A program made the translations under genes and the position numbers. Below are positions 8,953 to 17,858 of a stretch of DNA of 64,000 nt, piece by piece; position 1 is the stretch's first letter; each line of letters opens with the position of its first letter. The stretch comes from UBA12481 sp012523435 (GTDB taxonomy: Bacteria; Bacteroidota; Bacteroidia; Bacteroidales; UBA12481), in assembly GCA_028686135.1 (NCBI GenBank), contig JAQUCP010000003.1:1-64000 (forward strand). Reading direction: 5' to 3'. The notes beneath the pieces were generated by a model, which had not been told where the DNA came from, made no database searches, and saw nothing but the letters and a program-made list of their open reading frames with translations.

Positions 8953-10364
8953 TTAATAATCCCAACAATTAACTCTCCCAGCCATTCCGGTTGATAAAAA
9001 CACAAAACAAAGGATAGGAGGAGGAAAGTGTACTGGAGCAGAGTTTCCCAAGGCTTGACCGTTCCGGGCTCAGTAGTCTTTAACGTCGGTTCGGAAGGAT
9101 CCGAGAATAAAATATGCATAAAACGGGTAGCCATTGCATACAGCACAAAGCAGAGAAGCATCATGGTTATCGCCAGAATCCACCATTGATGGGTGTTGAC
9201 TAGTTCCGTAAAGATCAGGTATTCACCAATGAATAACCCGGATGGAGGTATCGCCAGGATAGCAATCACGCCCAGAAGAAGAACTACACCTCCAGATGGA
9301 TTGATTTTCATGTAGTTGCCACTCTCGGTGATTTTAAGAACCCGAAGGATGCGATAAAGCTGCCCGAACTGAAAAAATAGGGTTGATTTGACCAGTGCAT
9401 GGACAACAAGCAGCAGAATGGCGGCGTAGTGTCCTTTCCCTCCAATCCCAATAGCAATAGCAACCATGCCCATCACTTCTAGGCTGGAATAAGCCAGCAT
9501 CCGCTTATGATGGCGAGCCTTGAGCATGTACCCGGCAGCCACTAAAACTGACAAAACCCCCGCCAGCACGAAGATATGATTCATCCACTCCCGAATAGCA
9601 CTCCCTTCAAGCGATTGATACACCCGAAAAATCGAGACAAAACCGAGGTTAGCCAAACCGGTTGATAGAAGGGCACCAATAGGGGCAGGAGCAACCGAGT
9701 TAGCATCGATAGCCACTGTATGCATCGGAAAGAGTTCCATCTTGGTGGAGTATCCAATAAACACAAACAGAAAAGCAATTTTGAGATAGAGAGGATTGGC
9801 ATTAGCAGCTACTTGGGACACGTTGGCAAAACTCAAACCATCAAGATTATAGCCTTTGGTCGTCAGACTGAGAAAAAGGATTCCCATATAGGCAAAGGCA
9901 ATACCCGCTGAACATAGGAAGAGGTACTTCCAGGTAGCCTCCAGTGCATGAGCAGTTTTCTCGTGATAAATCAACACCGAAGCCGTTAGTGTTGTCGCCT
10001 CAACCAGTATCCACACCACGGTAACATCATTAGCCAGGTAAGCCAGCGAGATGCTAACAATCAAGCCTATCAAAGCTCCATGGTAAAAGTAGTAGCGATC
10101 TAATCCCTCATGATGAAAATAGATCAGACCATGGAAAATCACAGCCAAACTGATCAGCGTTAATACCCCAAGAAAGAGGATCCCCAGTGAATCATAAGTA
10201 AAATAGTGTAAATCGGTCATCCCGACATGAAGAGCCGCATAAACCGTAAAACCTACCTGTACTGCGCCAAAAGCCATCAGCAGCGCATGGGTAATACCCG
10301 GCCGACGCCAAGCCAGAATGCCAATTATCAAAAGAAGCGCCGAGATGAAATAAAATAGAACCAT
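8949..10364 (-). CDS. HyfF/NuoN-like proton-translocating membrane subunit
   Basis: A 471-residue antiporter-like subunit with about 13-14 predicted membrane segments. The channel residues of the family are present: Glu in the WILVEATTL helix, Lys in GYSTKMELFPMHT, and Lys in HALVKSTLFFQFG. In complex I and group 4 hydrogenases such subunits form half-channels for H+ or Na+. It lies between the HyfE-like subunit (1-base gap) and the large subunit (4-base overlap) in one operon. Length and order match HyfF of E. coli hydrogenase 4. Membrane-arm function looks intact even though the redox arm does not. Confidence 0.88.
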   Translation of the reverse strand: MVLFYFISALLLIIGILAWRRPGITHALLMAFGAVQVGFTVYAALHVGMTDLHYFTYDSLGILFLGVLTLISLAVIFHGLIYFHHEGLDRYYFYHGALIGLIVSISLAYLANDVTVVWILVEATTLTASVLIYHEKTAHALEATWKYLFLCSAGIAFAYMGILFLSLTTKGYNLDGLSFANVSQVAANANPLYLKIAFLFVFIGYSTKMELFPMHTVAIDANSVAPAPIGALLSTGLANLGFVSIFRVYQSLEGSAIREWMNHIFVLAGVLSVLVAAGYMLKARHHKRMLAYSSLEVMGMVAIAIGIGGKGHYAAILLLVVHALVKSTLFFQFGQLYRILRVLKITESGNYMKINPSGGVVLLLGVIAILAIPPSGLFIGEYLIFTELVNTHQWWILAITMMLLCFVLYAMATRFMHILFSDPSEPTLKTTEPGTVKPWETLLQYTFLLLSFVLCFYQPEWLGELIVGIIK

Positions 10365-10365
10365 T

Positions 10366-11010
10366 TTAATGTTTTAACCGCGTCAGATTATTCACTTCCA
10401 AATCGCTAAACCGGCTACCGATCCGGTTCATTAACACCCCAATAATCAAAACACTGGCGAAAATGTCGAGTAAAATTCCAAGATTGATTAGCATAGGCAT
10501 CTCATTCCCTACGGCCATCGAGAATAGAAACACCGCATTCTCCATCAGTAAAAATCCAACCATGTGCGAAAAAATCAGACGGTGAGTGATAATCAAAATG
10601 ACCCCGGTGAATAGCGTAAATAAGGCTACCGATAAATAGATCGAATCGACGAATTCGCTATTCAAAAAATTTGAGAGTAATATGCTGACAATCAATGCTA
10701 TCATGGAAATAATCAGAATATAAAATCCAGGAACAGCTTTGGGGTGGACCCGATAAACTCGATTTTGATTAATGATTCGGTACAGCAGGATAGGAACGAT
10801 GATCGCCTTAAACAGGAGTGTTTCGGTGGCGATGAAAATAAAATTCACCAGGTTAACCTCCTTCAGCTCCAGAAATGAGATTCCAAAGAGGATCACTCCC
10901 TGGAGAGCTATCAGTTTGGCATAAGTTCTGAAGCGTTCAGCGATACTGAAATAAAAGAGGGTAATGGCAAATAATATGATTAAAAAGTTTAGCATAAATG
11001 GTTGAGGCAT
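10366..11010 (-). CDS. HyfE-like (NuoK-related) membrane subunit
   Basis: A 214-residue protein with six or seven hydrophobic helices, including the run FLIILFAITLFYFSIAE near the N-terminus. Its length and its place before the HyfF-like gene match hydrogenase-4 component E, whose C-terminal half resembles NuoK. A conserved helix around HMVGFLLMENAVFLFSMAVG (about 150-170) carries the membrane glutamate typical of NuoK-like subunits. It is separated by 9 bases from the NuoH-like gene and by 1 base from the HyfF-like gene, so it is part of the operon. Confidence 0.82.
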   Translation of the reverse strand: MPQPFMLNFLIILFAITLFYFSIAERFRTYAKLIALQGVILFGISFLELKEVNLVNFIFIATETLLFKAIIVPILLYRIINQNRVYRVHPKAVPGFYILIISMIALIVSILLSNFLNSEFVDSIYLSVALFTLFTGVILIITHRLIFSHMVGFLLMENAVFLFSMAVGNEMPMLINLGILLDIFASVLIIGVLMNRIGSRFSDLEVNNLTRLKH

Positions 11011-11019
11011 TCCGGATGA

Positions 11020-11931
11020 TTAAGGAAGTTTATGTGTTATGATCAGCACCACCACAAAGGCAAGCAGGGAGATGGCCGAAAGGGTCAGGATATACTGGGC
11101 ATTCCGAAACATCTTGTTCCTTGCCCGGAATGATTCGGATATCCCAATGATGATAGCAAAAACCACCTGTATCAGAACAAAAAGAATCAGCTGCCAGCCC
11201 AAGCCCGGCTCAAAAGACAATAGAGCATTAGCTATCAATGAACCAAAAACAACTGATTTAATAGCGGTACCTAGGTGGATCAGGGCTTTATCGAAACCAC
11301 TATAATCCAGGATCATTACCTCGTGGATCATCGTTAGTTCCAGATGAGTCTTCGGGTCGTCGAGTGGCATTCTGCTGGTTTCGATCATTGCAATCTGAAC
11401 CAGCAGATAACAGGCGATTAGTCCGAATATAAACACAAAAGGGCTGCCATCCACCCGAAAACTGGTAAACAATTCCGTAAAAGAGGTATAGCCAGTTAAC
11501 ATGGCAAAGGTCCCCAGTAGGATAAAAAATGCTGGTTCAACCAGCAGGCCAAAAAGTGCTTCCCGGTTGGCTCCCATCCCTTCAAAGCTGCTACCGGCAT
11601 CCAACGCAGCCAGGATCATGAAGAATCGCCCGACGGCCAGAACGTAGGCAAAAAACACAAAATCACCCTCAAAGCCCAGAACGGCAGGCTGGTTGGCCAC
11701 AGGAACGACCAACAAAACCACCATGGTGGCTGCCAACTGGATAGACGGGGCAATCTGGAAAATCATGCTGGTAGAGTGACTCACCACCCTTCCCTTTCGC
11801 ATCAGGACCCACCAATCCCTCAGAGGCTGAAAAAGACCTGGTCCTTTTCGTCCACTCAGCACACTTTTGGTTCGAAGTATGATTCCTGGAAAAACCAAAG
11901 CAATCAGGAGGATGATGATCATTCCCACCAT
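11020..11931 (-). CDS. HyfC/HycD (NuoH-like) membrane subunit
   Basis: A 303-residue protein with about eight membrane helices. Motifs of the NuoH/HycD family are visible: KGPGLFQPLRDWWVLMRKG in the first cytoplasmic loop and IETSRMPLDDPKTHLELTMIHE near 185-206. This subunit anchors the peripheral redox arm to the membrane arm, and in complex I it forms part of the quinone chamber. It sits between the NuoL-like and HyfE-like genes with 11- and 9-base gaps. The acidic loop (E, D, D, E, E) is preserved, consistent with a working ion pathway. Confidence 0.87.
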   Translation of the reverse strand: MVGMIIILLIALVFPGIILRTKSVLSGRKGPGLFQPLRDWWVLMRKGRVVSHSTSMIFQIAPSIQLAATMVVLLVVPVANQPAVLGFEGDFVFFAYVLAVGRFFMILAALDAGSSFEGMGANREALFGLLVEPAFFILLGTFAMLTGYTSFTELFTSFRVDGSPFVFIFGLIACYLLVQIAMIETSRMPLDDPKTHLELTMIHEVMILDYSGFDKALIHLGTAIKSVVFGSLIANALLSFEPGLGWQLILFVLIQVVFAIIIGISESFRARNKMFRNAQYILTLSAISLLAFVVVLIITHKLP

Positions 11932-11942
11932 ATCATATCAGA

Positions 11943-13925
11943 TCAAATCAGGTTGAGAAAAGTGAGTAGAAAAACAAGCAGCATGAACAGGAAGGCATAC
12001 AGAACATAATGGCGAATTTGACCGGTTTGCATCACCGCGATTTTTTTGAGTAAACCCGCCAACAAGTCCACAGGAGCATCCACCAGATATTTTTTAATCA
12101 CATCAGACTGACGAGTAGCAAAGGTTCGGCGATTCGGGAAAAACTCCTCATCTTCAATTGGTTCCATTTCTTTTACTATCGGTAAAACTGGTTTTGTCAG
12201 AGTAGTTAGATTATCAGCATAGGAGGTAGCAGTGTATTGCATCCGGTCGGTGCTACCCACATATCCACATCCCCAGGTATCCTGTCGCGCCAAAGGTTTA
12301 CGCAGGAGAACCAAGCTCCGGATCATCCAAATCACCACCGCTAGTGCAATGAAAGCCCCTGCCAAAAGACTGATGGTTCGCATATCCCCGAGTGAGGTCC
12401 CAAAAATCCAGGCTGGCATCGTCAGATGAAATGATGATGCCACCAGGTCCATCAACGGACGGACAAATAAGACAGGGAAAAGGCCGATGGCCATGATCAA
12501 CACGACGATAGCTACCTGAGGCACCATCATCCAGGGAGATTCCGCTTGATGATTGGGCACTGCCTTTCTTGGTTTACCCAGAAAGACCACTCCATAAGCT
12601 TTTGTAAAGCAAAATATTGCAAGGCCACCGATTAAAACCAGTCCAATTAGGGCAGCGAGAATAACTAGGGAAACAAAAAGGCTACTCCCCGAGACGCTCT
12701 TGAACATTCCTAGATAGATCAGATATTCCGAGATAAAGCCGTTGAAAGGAGGTAACCCGCAAATGGCCAGGGCTCCTATCAGGAAAAAGATGGCCGTCAG
12801 TGGCAACTTTCGGATCAGTCCGCCAAGATGCTCAATATTCCTGGTGTGTGTAGATAGGTAAACGGATCCTGCATTATAGAATAGCAGTGATTTGAATAAA
12901 GAATGGTTCAACACATGTAGCAATCCGCCAGCAAATCCCAACATGGCCAGGATTGGGTTAGCAGTGGCAATTCCGATCACCCCAAGGCCGATTCCAATGC
13001 CAATAATTCCGATATTTTCAATACTGTGATAGGCCAGTAACCGTTTCAGGTCGTGCTGAGCTATAGCTAAAATCACCCCCAGTACGCCGGATACAATGGA
13101 AACGGCTAAAATGATCAACCCAATGGTCAGTAATCCCTGCTGCACCTGTGTCAAAACCCGGAAGATTCCGTAGATGCCCATCTTGATCATGACCCCCGAC
13201 ATCACCGCTGACACGTGAGAGGGAGCTGCTGGGTGAGCCTGCGGAAGCCAGGTATGCAAGGGAATAAACCCCGCCTTAACACCAAATCCGACAAAAAAGA
13301 GAAAGAAAACCAAGCCGTTGGGGTTATGCGCGAAATACTCACTCAGCGCATCGAAGCCAGGGCGATCGGTTGACTGACCCGATATCATAAAGCCCACTAG
13401 CAGGAAGAACCATCCTACATGCATCTGGATCAAGTAGTTAATTCCAGCTTTTAAGGTTATTCGATCCTCGGCATCAAAAATTACCAGCAGAAAGCTCGAT
13501 ACCGTCATGAGTTCCCATACGATCAAAAAGGGGAATGCCTCCTGAAGACTGGCAGCCAGAAACATCGATAACCATAATAGGAAGAATGAAAAAAAATGGA
13601 TCGAGATTCTTAACGGTGTTTTTGTTGCATAATAGGGTTTCAGGTACCCCAATGCATAAATCATTCCCGTCAGGGAAGTGAAGTTGATGATCAGGATAAA
13701 GTAGGCCGACAACTGATCAATGACCAGTTGTGGTAATTCCTGCATCCCCGGAAATATCAAAGGAACGGTGAGAGTCTCTCCAGATAACAGGACAGGGTAA
13801 ACAGCTACTGAGGTAATGCCAACGCCCGCCGCAACAAGGATTAGAGCCAATACCCCTTTCCAGCGAACTGGCAGGACAAAAACCACCAAAATGGCAGAAA
13901 TCAGGATTAGCGGCAAATTTTGCAT
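11943..13925 (-). CDS. HyfB/NuoL-like proton-translocating membrane subunit
   Basis: First gene of the hydrogenase-like operon, 660 residues, close to E. coli HyfB in length. It has about 15-16 membrane helices. Channel residues include Glu in WELMTVSSF, Lys in GVKAGFIPLHTWLPQAHP, HSIENIGIIGIG and Lys in HSLFKSLLFYNAG, all typical of NuoL/MrpA-type antiporter-like subunits. The operon order is HyfB-, HyfC-, HyfE-, HyfF-like, large subunit, small subunit. A -7 box lies 8 bases upstream of the start codon, so the transcript may have almost no leader. Either H+ or Na+ could be the ion. Confidence 0.88.
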   Translation of the reverse strand: MQNLPLILISAILVVFVLPVRWKGVLALILVAAGVGITSVAVYPVLLSGETLTVPLIFPGMQELPQLVIDQLSAYFILIINFTSLTGMIYALGYLKPYYATKTPLRISIHFFSFFLLWLSMFLAASLQEAFPFLIVWELMTVSSFLLVIFDAEDRITLKAGINYLIQMHVGWFFLLVGFMISGQSTDRPGFDALSEYFAHNPNGLVFFLFFVGFGVKAGFIPLHTWLPQAHPAAPSHVSAVMSGVMIKMGIYGIFRVLTQVQQGLLTIGLIILAVSIVSGVLGVILAIAQHDLKRLLAYHSIENIGIIGIGIGLGVIGIATANPILAMLGFAGGLLHVLNHSLFKSLLFYNAGSVYLSTHTRNIEHLGGLIRKLPLTAIFFLIGALAICGLPPFNGFISEYLIYLGMFKSVSGSSLFVSLVILAALIGLVLIGGLAIFCFTKAYGVVFLGKPRKAVPNHQAESPWMMVPQVAIVVLIMAIGLFPVLFVRPLMDLVASSFHLTMPAWIFGTSLGDMRTISLLAGAFIALAVVIWMIRSLVLLRKPLARQDTWGCGYVGSTDRMQYTATSYADNLTTLTKPVLPIVKEMEPIEDEEFFPNRRTFATRQSDVIKKYLVDAPVDLLAGLLKKIAVMQTGQIRHYVLYAFLFMLLVFLLTFLNLI

Positions 13926-13932
13926 GGGCGTG

Positions 13933-13940
13933 CAAAGGTA
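13933..13940 (-). promoter_or_regulatory. -7 box for the hydrogenase-like operon
   Basis: TACCTTTG on the minus strand fits the Bacteroidota -7 consensus TAnnTTTG exactly. With initiation about 7 bases downstream, the mRNA would start within about 2 bases of the ATG at 13925. No TTG lies 19-21 bases upstream, so the site rests on the -7 box alone. Confidence 0.45.
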
Positions 13941-14020
13941 GCGCTAATCCTGATTCGTTATCCTCCGAAAACTTATTCCGATCATCAGTGTTTCCAGAGC
14001 AGCCAGGCTTTTACTGGAGA

Positions 14021-15172
14021 TTAGTTCCCGAACCGGTAAACAGTTGTGTGACTGTACTTTTCACCGGGTTCAAGAATTGTTGAAGGGAAAGTTGGCTGGT
14101 TCGGAGAATCGGGATAGTGTTGTGTTTCAAGGCAGAAGCCCCAGTGTTTGTTGTACACGACACCGCCGCTTCCCGTTAAATTACCCAGCAAGAAATTGCC
14201 AGAATAAAACTGGACACCGGGTTCGGTAGTCAGTACTTCAAGGCTGCGTCCACTAACGGGTTCTTTCACGGTGGCAACAGGGCGAAGCTCAGTGACATCA
14301 TCCGAAAGGACGTAGTTATGATCATAACCACCTTCCACCTGATCAATCCGTTCTCCAATCGTATGAGGCTCTGTAAAATCCATCGGAGTTCCGGCAACAG
14401 GCCTCAGCTCTCCGGTAGGAATAAGTGTCTCATCAACAACAGTATAGCGATCCGCCATTATCTGCATTTCATGCCCCAGAACATTGGTTTTCGCTCCACC
14501 CGTCAGGTTAAAATACCCATGGTGCGTTACATTCACCGGGCAAGGCTGATCGATAGTTCCTGAGTAGTCACACTTTAGGCAATTATCCTTAGTCAGAGTA
14601 TACGTGATGCTGATAGTCAGATTCCCGGGGTAACCCTCTTCTCCATCAACACTATTATAGGTAAGTTTTACACCCTGCCCCTCTTCGGTCATTACCGGCT
14701 CAGCATCCCAAACAACCTTATCAAATCCCTTGAGCCCACCATGCAAATGGTTCGGTCCATTGTTGGTTGCCAGCTGATACTCTTTCCCGTTTAGAGTGAA
14801 CTTGCCCTGGGCAATCCGGTTCCCATACCGTCCAACAACCGATCCAAAATAGGGAGCATCATTGATGTAGGGCTCAGTCCAGTATTGAGCCGGATCATCA
14901 AAACCCAACACAACATTTTCCATCTTGCCATCCCGATCAGGTGCGTAGAGGTGAGTCACAATGGCGCCGTAACTAAGAACCTTGGCACTCATGCCACCGG
15001 CATTCGTCAGAGTAAACTGGTAAACATCCTTTCCATCTACCTGACCAACAATTTCTTTCTTAATATCCATATTTTCGTTAGTTGATTTTTTTTGCTTAGG
15101 AGCACACCCGCCAATCACTCCGAGAATGATGGAGGCTGCACCGACAATTCCTAATAACTTGTTGAATTTCAT
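14021..15172 (-). CDS. galM: Galactose mutarotase (aldose 1-epimerase), lipoprotein
   Basis: I place the start at the ATG at 15172 rather than the in-frame one at 15223. The shorter form (383 residues) begins with a lipoprotein signal, MKFNKLLGIVGAAS to VIGGC, with C23 as the lipid anchor. Mutarotase motifs follow: NHLHGGLKGFDKVVW, the catalytic His in VTHHGYFNLTGG, Asp in GYDHNYVL, and the catalytic Glu in TTEPGVQFYSGN. The enzyme interconverts alpha and beta anomers of galactose or glucose. The lipid anchor places it outside the cytoplasm, where it could condition sugars released by exported glycosidases. It is divergent from galK across a 136-base region. Confidence 0.92.
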   Translation of the reverse strand: MKFNKLLGIVGAASIILGVIGGCAPKQKKSTNENMDIKKEIVGQVDGKDVYQFTLTNAGGMSAKVLSYGAIVTHLYAPDRDGKMENVVLGFDDPAQYWTEPYINDAPYFGSVVGRYGNRIAQGKFTLNGKEYQLATNNGPNHLHGGLKGFDKVVWDAEPVMTEEGQGVKLTYNSVDGEEGYPGNLTISITYTLTKDNCLKCDYSGTIDQPCPVNVTHHGYFNLTGGAKTNVLGHEMQIMADRYTVVDETLIPTGELRPVAGTPMDFTEPHTIGERIDQVEGGYDHNYVLSDDVTELRPVATVKEPVSGRSLEVLTTEPGVQFYSGNFLLGNLTGSGGVVYNKHWGFCLETQHYPDSPNQPTFPSTILEPGEKYSHTTVYRFGN

Positions 15173-15251
15173 AATTTTGTAAATTTGTACGTATGTAAGG
15201 CAAGTATAGCGCTTTTTGCACAATTATCAGGGCATTCGGCAGCTTTTTTGC

Positions 15252-15259
15252 TACTTTTG
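15252..15259 (+). promoter_or_regulatory. -7 box upstream of galK
   Basis: TACTTTTG matches TAnnTTTG, 49 bases before the galK ATG. The galM/galK divergent gap (15173-15308) is otherwise AT-rich, with a run of T just before the galK start. No TTG sits at the right distance for a -33 element. Confidence 0.45.
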
Positions 15260-15308
15260 AATCCTGTTCACCGATTAGGAAAACGTTTTTTTACTTAATT
15301 TTTTTAAC

Positions 15309-16472
15309 ATGAATAATACTGAGATCATTAACAAGTTCATTGAGAAATATGGGCCCTCAACCGAAGATGTTGCACTATTCTTTTCACCCGGCCGGGTTAA
15401 TCTCATCGGTGAGCATACCGATTATAACGGCGGATATGTTTTCCCCTGTGCGCTGAGTTTCGGGACCTACCTCGCTATCCGCAAATCAACCCAACCAGTG
15501 GTCAGGATGGCTACCCTCAATTTTGATTTCGAAGCCTCCATTCCGATTGGAGAGCTTGATCGCAAGATCGGCGATGAATGGGTGAACTACCCGCTGGGAG
15601 TAATTAATGAGCTGGTTAAAAGAGGATTTAAACCTTCTGGTGTGGATATGCTTTTCTATGGTAACATTCCCAACAAAAGCGGCCTCTCCTCTTCCGCCTC
15701 CATCGAACTCGTCACCGGTGTCGCCATTGATGACTTATATCAACTTGCCTATGACCGCATTGAGCTGGTGAAAATCGGTCGCGCCGCTGAAAACAATTTC
15801 GTGGGCGTCAATTGCGGTATCATGGACCAATTTGCTGTCGGTATGGGCAAAAAGAATCATGCCATATACTTAAACTGCGATACACTTGATTATGAACTTG
15901 TTCCGATGAACATCAGTGGATATAAGCTGGTCATTGCCAACACCAATAAACCTCGCGGGCTCGCCGATTCAAAATACAATGAGCGCGTGGCCGAATGCCA
16001 GGCTGCTGTTGTCGCCCTGCAACCGGCTAAAAAGATTCAGTATCTGGCAGAATTAACTGGTGCCGAATTTACCGAACACCAGCATCTCATTAAAGATGAA
16101 ACAGTTATGCGTCGTGCCCGTCACGCCATCCTGGAAAATGAACGCACCTCCCTGGCCGTCAAAGCTTTAAAAAGCGGCGACCTGAAACAGTTTGGGCAAC
16201 TGATGAACGACTCTCATGACTCACTCCGAGATGATTATGAGGTAACCGGTCTTGAACTCGATACCCTCGTGGCCGAATCAAGGAAAATCCCCGGTGTTAT
16301 CGGATCCCGCATGACAGGTGCCGGCTTTGGTGGATGCACTGTCAGCCTCGTGGCCGAAGAGGCAGTCGATGAACTGATTCGCCGCGTCGGACCAGCCTAC
16401 CAGAAAGTCACGGGCTTGACAGCCGAGTTTTATGTTGCCGATATCGGTGACGGAGCAGGCAGGAAAGTGTGA
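15309..16472 (+). CDS. galK: Galactokinase
   Basis: A 387-residue GHMP kinase that phosphorylates alpha-D-galactose at C1 in the Leloir pathway. The galactokinase signature GRVNLIGEHTDYNGG is near residues 28-42. The ATP loop is NKSGLSSSASIE, the catalytic Asp lies in NCGIMDQFAVGMG, and the third GHMP motif is GSRMTGAGFGGCTVSL. Length is normal and there is no export signal, so it is cytosolic. It is paired with the divergent mutarotase and followed after 52 bases by a lipoprotein gene. No galT, galE or transporter gene is in the window. Confidence 0.96.
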   Translation: MNNTEIINKFIEKYGPSTEDVALFFSPGRVNLIGEHTDYNGGYVFPCALSFGTYLAIRKSTQPVVRMATLNFDFEASIPIGELDRKIGDEWVNYPLGVINELVKRGFKPSGVDMLFYGNIPNKSGLSSSASIELVTGVAIDDLYQLAYDRIELVKIGRAAENNFVGVNCGIMDQFAVGMGKKNHAIYLNCDTLDYELVPMNISGYKLVIANTNKPRGLADSKYNERVAECQAAVVALQPAKKIQYLAELTGAEFTEHQHLIKDETVMRRARHAILENERTSLAVKALKSGDLKQFGQLMNDSHDSLRDDYEVTGLELDTLVAESRKIPGVIGSRMTGAGFGGCTVSLVAEEAVDELIRRVGPAYQKVTGLTAEFYVADIGDGAGRKV

Positions 16473-16524
16473 GTGAAGAGCGGGTGGGCGCGACCTGGAG
16501 ATGAAACAACCCTAATATCACGAT

Positions 16525-17766
16525 ATGAAATATTTAATCCCTGTTGTGTGTCTGGCACTTGTGGTTGGATGCAACAACCCGGCCAGCCGGAAATCCTCAA
16601 ATGAACAAACCATGGATCAAACTTTTCAACCCGGATCTTTCGGATATGACCTGGAGTTTCTATCCAAACATAAGAAAACCATTGTACTCCAACGTGGAGA
16701 AGCAATGCTGGCCATCGTTCCCGACTATCAGGGGCGTGTGATGACCTCCACCGCCTCAGGAAAAGCCGGCCCGAGCTTCGGGTGGATCAACTATGGTCTT
16801 ATCCAAACGGGGCAGCCAGCTCCACATTTCAGTAATTTCGGTGGAGAAGAACGATTCTGGCTCGGACCGGAAGGAGGACAGTTCGGGATCTACTTCCCCC
16901 CCGGAAAACCATTCGATTTCGATAACTGGCAAGTGCCGGCTCCTATCGACTACGAACCGTTCGACCTAGTCTCGGCAGATGATACCATGGCGATCTTCAC
17001 AAAAGATATCCAGCTGACTAACAATAGCCAGTTTAGCTTTAGCCTCCGGGCTAACCGATCCGTCAGAATGCTCCAGCCCGACCAATTCCTTGCCCGTACC
17101 GGAATCGCCTTGCCGGAGAGCACTAAATCAGTTGTTTATGAGTCGGTTAACAAAATCACCAACACAGGTAAACTGGCCTGGACCCAATCGTCAGGTCTCC
17201 TCTCCATCTGGATGCTCGGCCAACTCATCTGCTCTCCCTCCAATATCATTCTGGTTCCCTATGTGGCCGGTCCGGCAAGCGAACTCGGCCCCGTAGTGAA
17301 CGACGCCTACTTCGGCAAGGTTCCTGCGGATCGCCTTAAAATCACTGATAATCTGATTCTTTTCAAAGCGGATGGACTCCAAAGAGGGAAAATCGGGCTC
17401 AGCCCTTTGCGGGCCAGAAACTATCTGGGCAGCTATGACTATGAACAAAACATCCTGACTCTCCAGTTCTTCACTAAGCCCGACCACCATAATGGATACG
17501 TCAACAGCATGTGGGAACTGCAGGATGACCCCTATGCAGGAGATGTCATCAACGCCTATAATGACGGTCCACTGGAGGATGGCAGCCAAATGGGACCATT
17601 CTACGAGCTGGAAGCCTCCTCACCCGCCGCCGCTTTGAAGCCAGGCGAACATCTCGAACATACCAACCTGACTATACACATCAGCGGTCAGGTTGAAGAC
17701 CTAAACAAGCTGCTCCAAACACTCTTCGGGATCTCGGCCGAAGAGGTCAGGACCGCCTTCAACTAA
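16525..17766 (+). CDS. Lipoprotein of unknown function, possibly DUF6786 (mutarotase-like fold)
   Basis: A 413-residue protein with a lipoprotein signal (MKYLIPVVCLALVVGC, C16). The rest lacks a catalytic signature I can name. Features seen are GRVMTSTASG (near 72), FGGEERFWLGPEGGQFGIYF (about 112-131), and an SMWELQDDPYAGDVINAYNDG segment near 325-345. The pattern of beta-rich sugar-processing motifs and the WELQ...NDGP block resemble uncharacterised Bacteroidota proteins grouped as DUF6786, which look distantly related to aldose epimerases. That family call is tentative. Its position after galK and near the lipoprotein GalM suggests a role in extracytoplasmic sugar handling. Confidence 0.65.
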   Translation: MKYLIPVVCLALVVGCNNPASRKSSNEQTMDQTFQPGSFGYDLEFLSKHKKTIVLQRGEAMLAIVPDYQGRVMTSTASGKAGPSFGWINYGLIQTGQPAPHFSNFGGEERFWLGPEGGQFGIYFPPGKPFDFDNWQVPAPIDYEPFDLVSADDTMAIFTKDIQLTNNSQFSFSLRANRSVRMLQPDQFLARTGIALPESTKSVVYESVNKITNTGKLAWTQSSGLLSIWMLGQLICSPSNIILVPYVAGPASELGPVVNDAYFGKVPADRLKITDNLILFKADGLQRGKIGLSPLRARNYLGSYDYEQNILTLQFFTKPDHHNGYVNSMWELQDDPYAGDVINAYNDGPLEDGSQMGPFYELEASSPAAALKPGEHLEHTNLTIHISGQVEDLNKLLQTLFGISAEEVRTAFN

Positions 17767-17822
17767 ACCCTGGTCGCAAGCCTGCCCAACCAAATTAGGT
17801 ATTTATCCTGTTTAGGAATTTA

Positions 17823-17830
17823 TACCTTTG
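17823..17830 (+). promoter_or_regulatory. -7 box upstream of the sulfate assimilation genes
   Basis: TACCTTTG matches TAnnTTTG exactly, 28 bases before the cysH ATG, giving a leader of about 20 bases. No matching -33 TTG was found at 19-21 bases, which is common for regulated promoters but also weakens the call. Confidence 0.45.
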
Positions 17831-17858
17831 CCACTCACTTATTTATTAGTGGTATCAG

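Noticed and set aside
6640..13925. Annotation as a functional [NiFe] hydrogenase (hydrogenase 4)
   Set aside because: Both nickel-binding CxxC motifs are absent from the large subunit and the proximal cluster ligands are absent from the small subunit.
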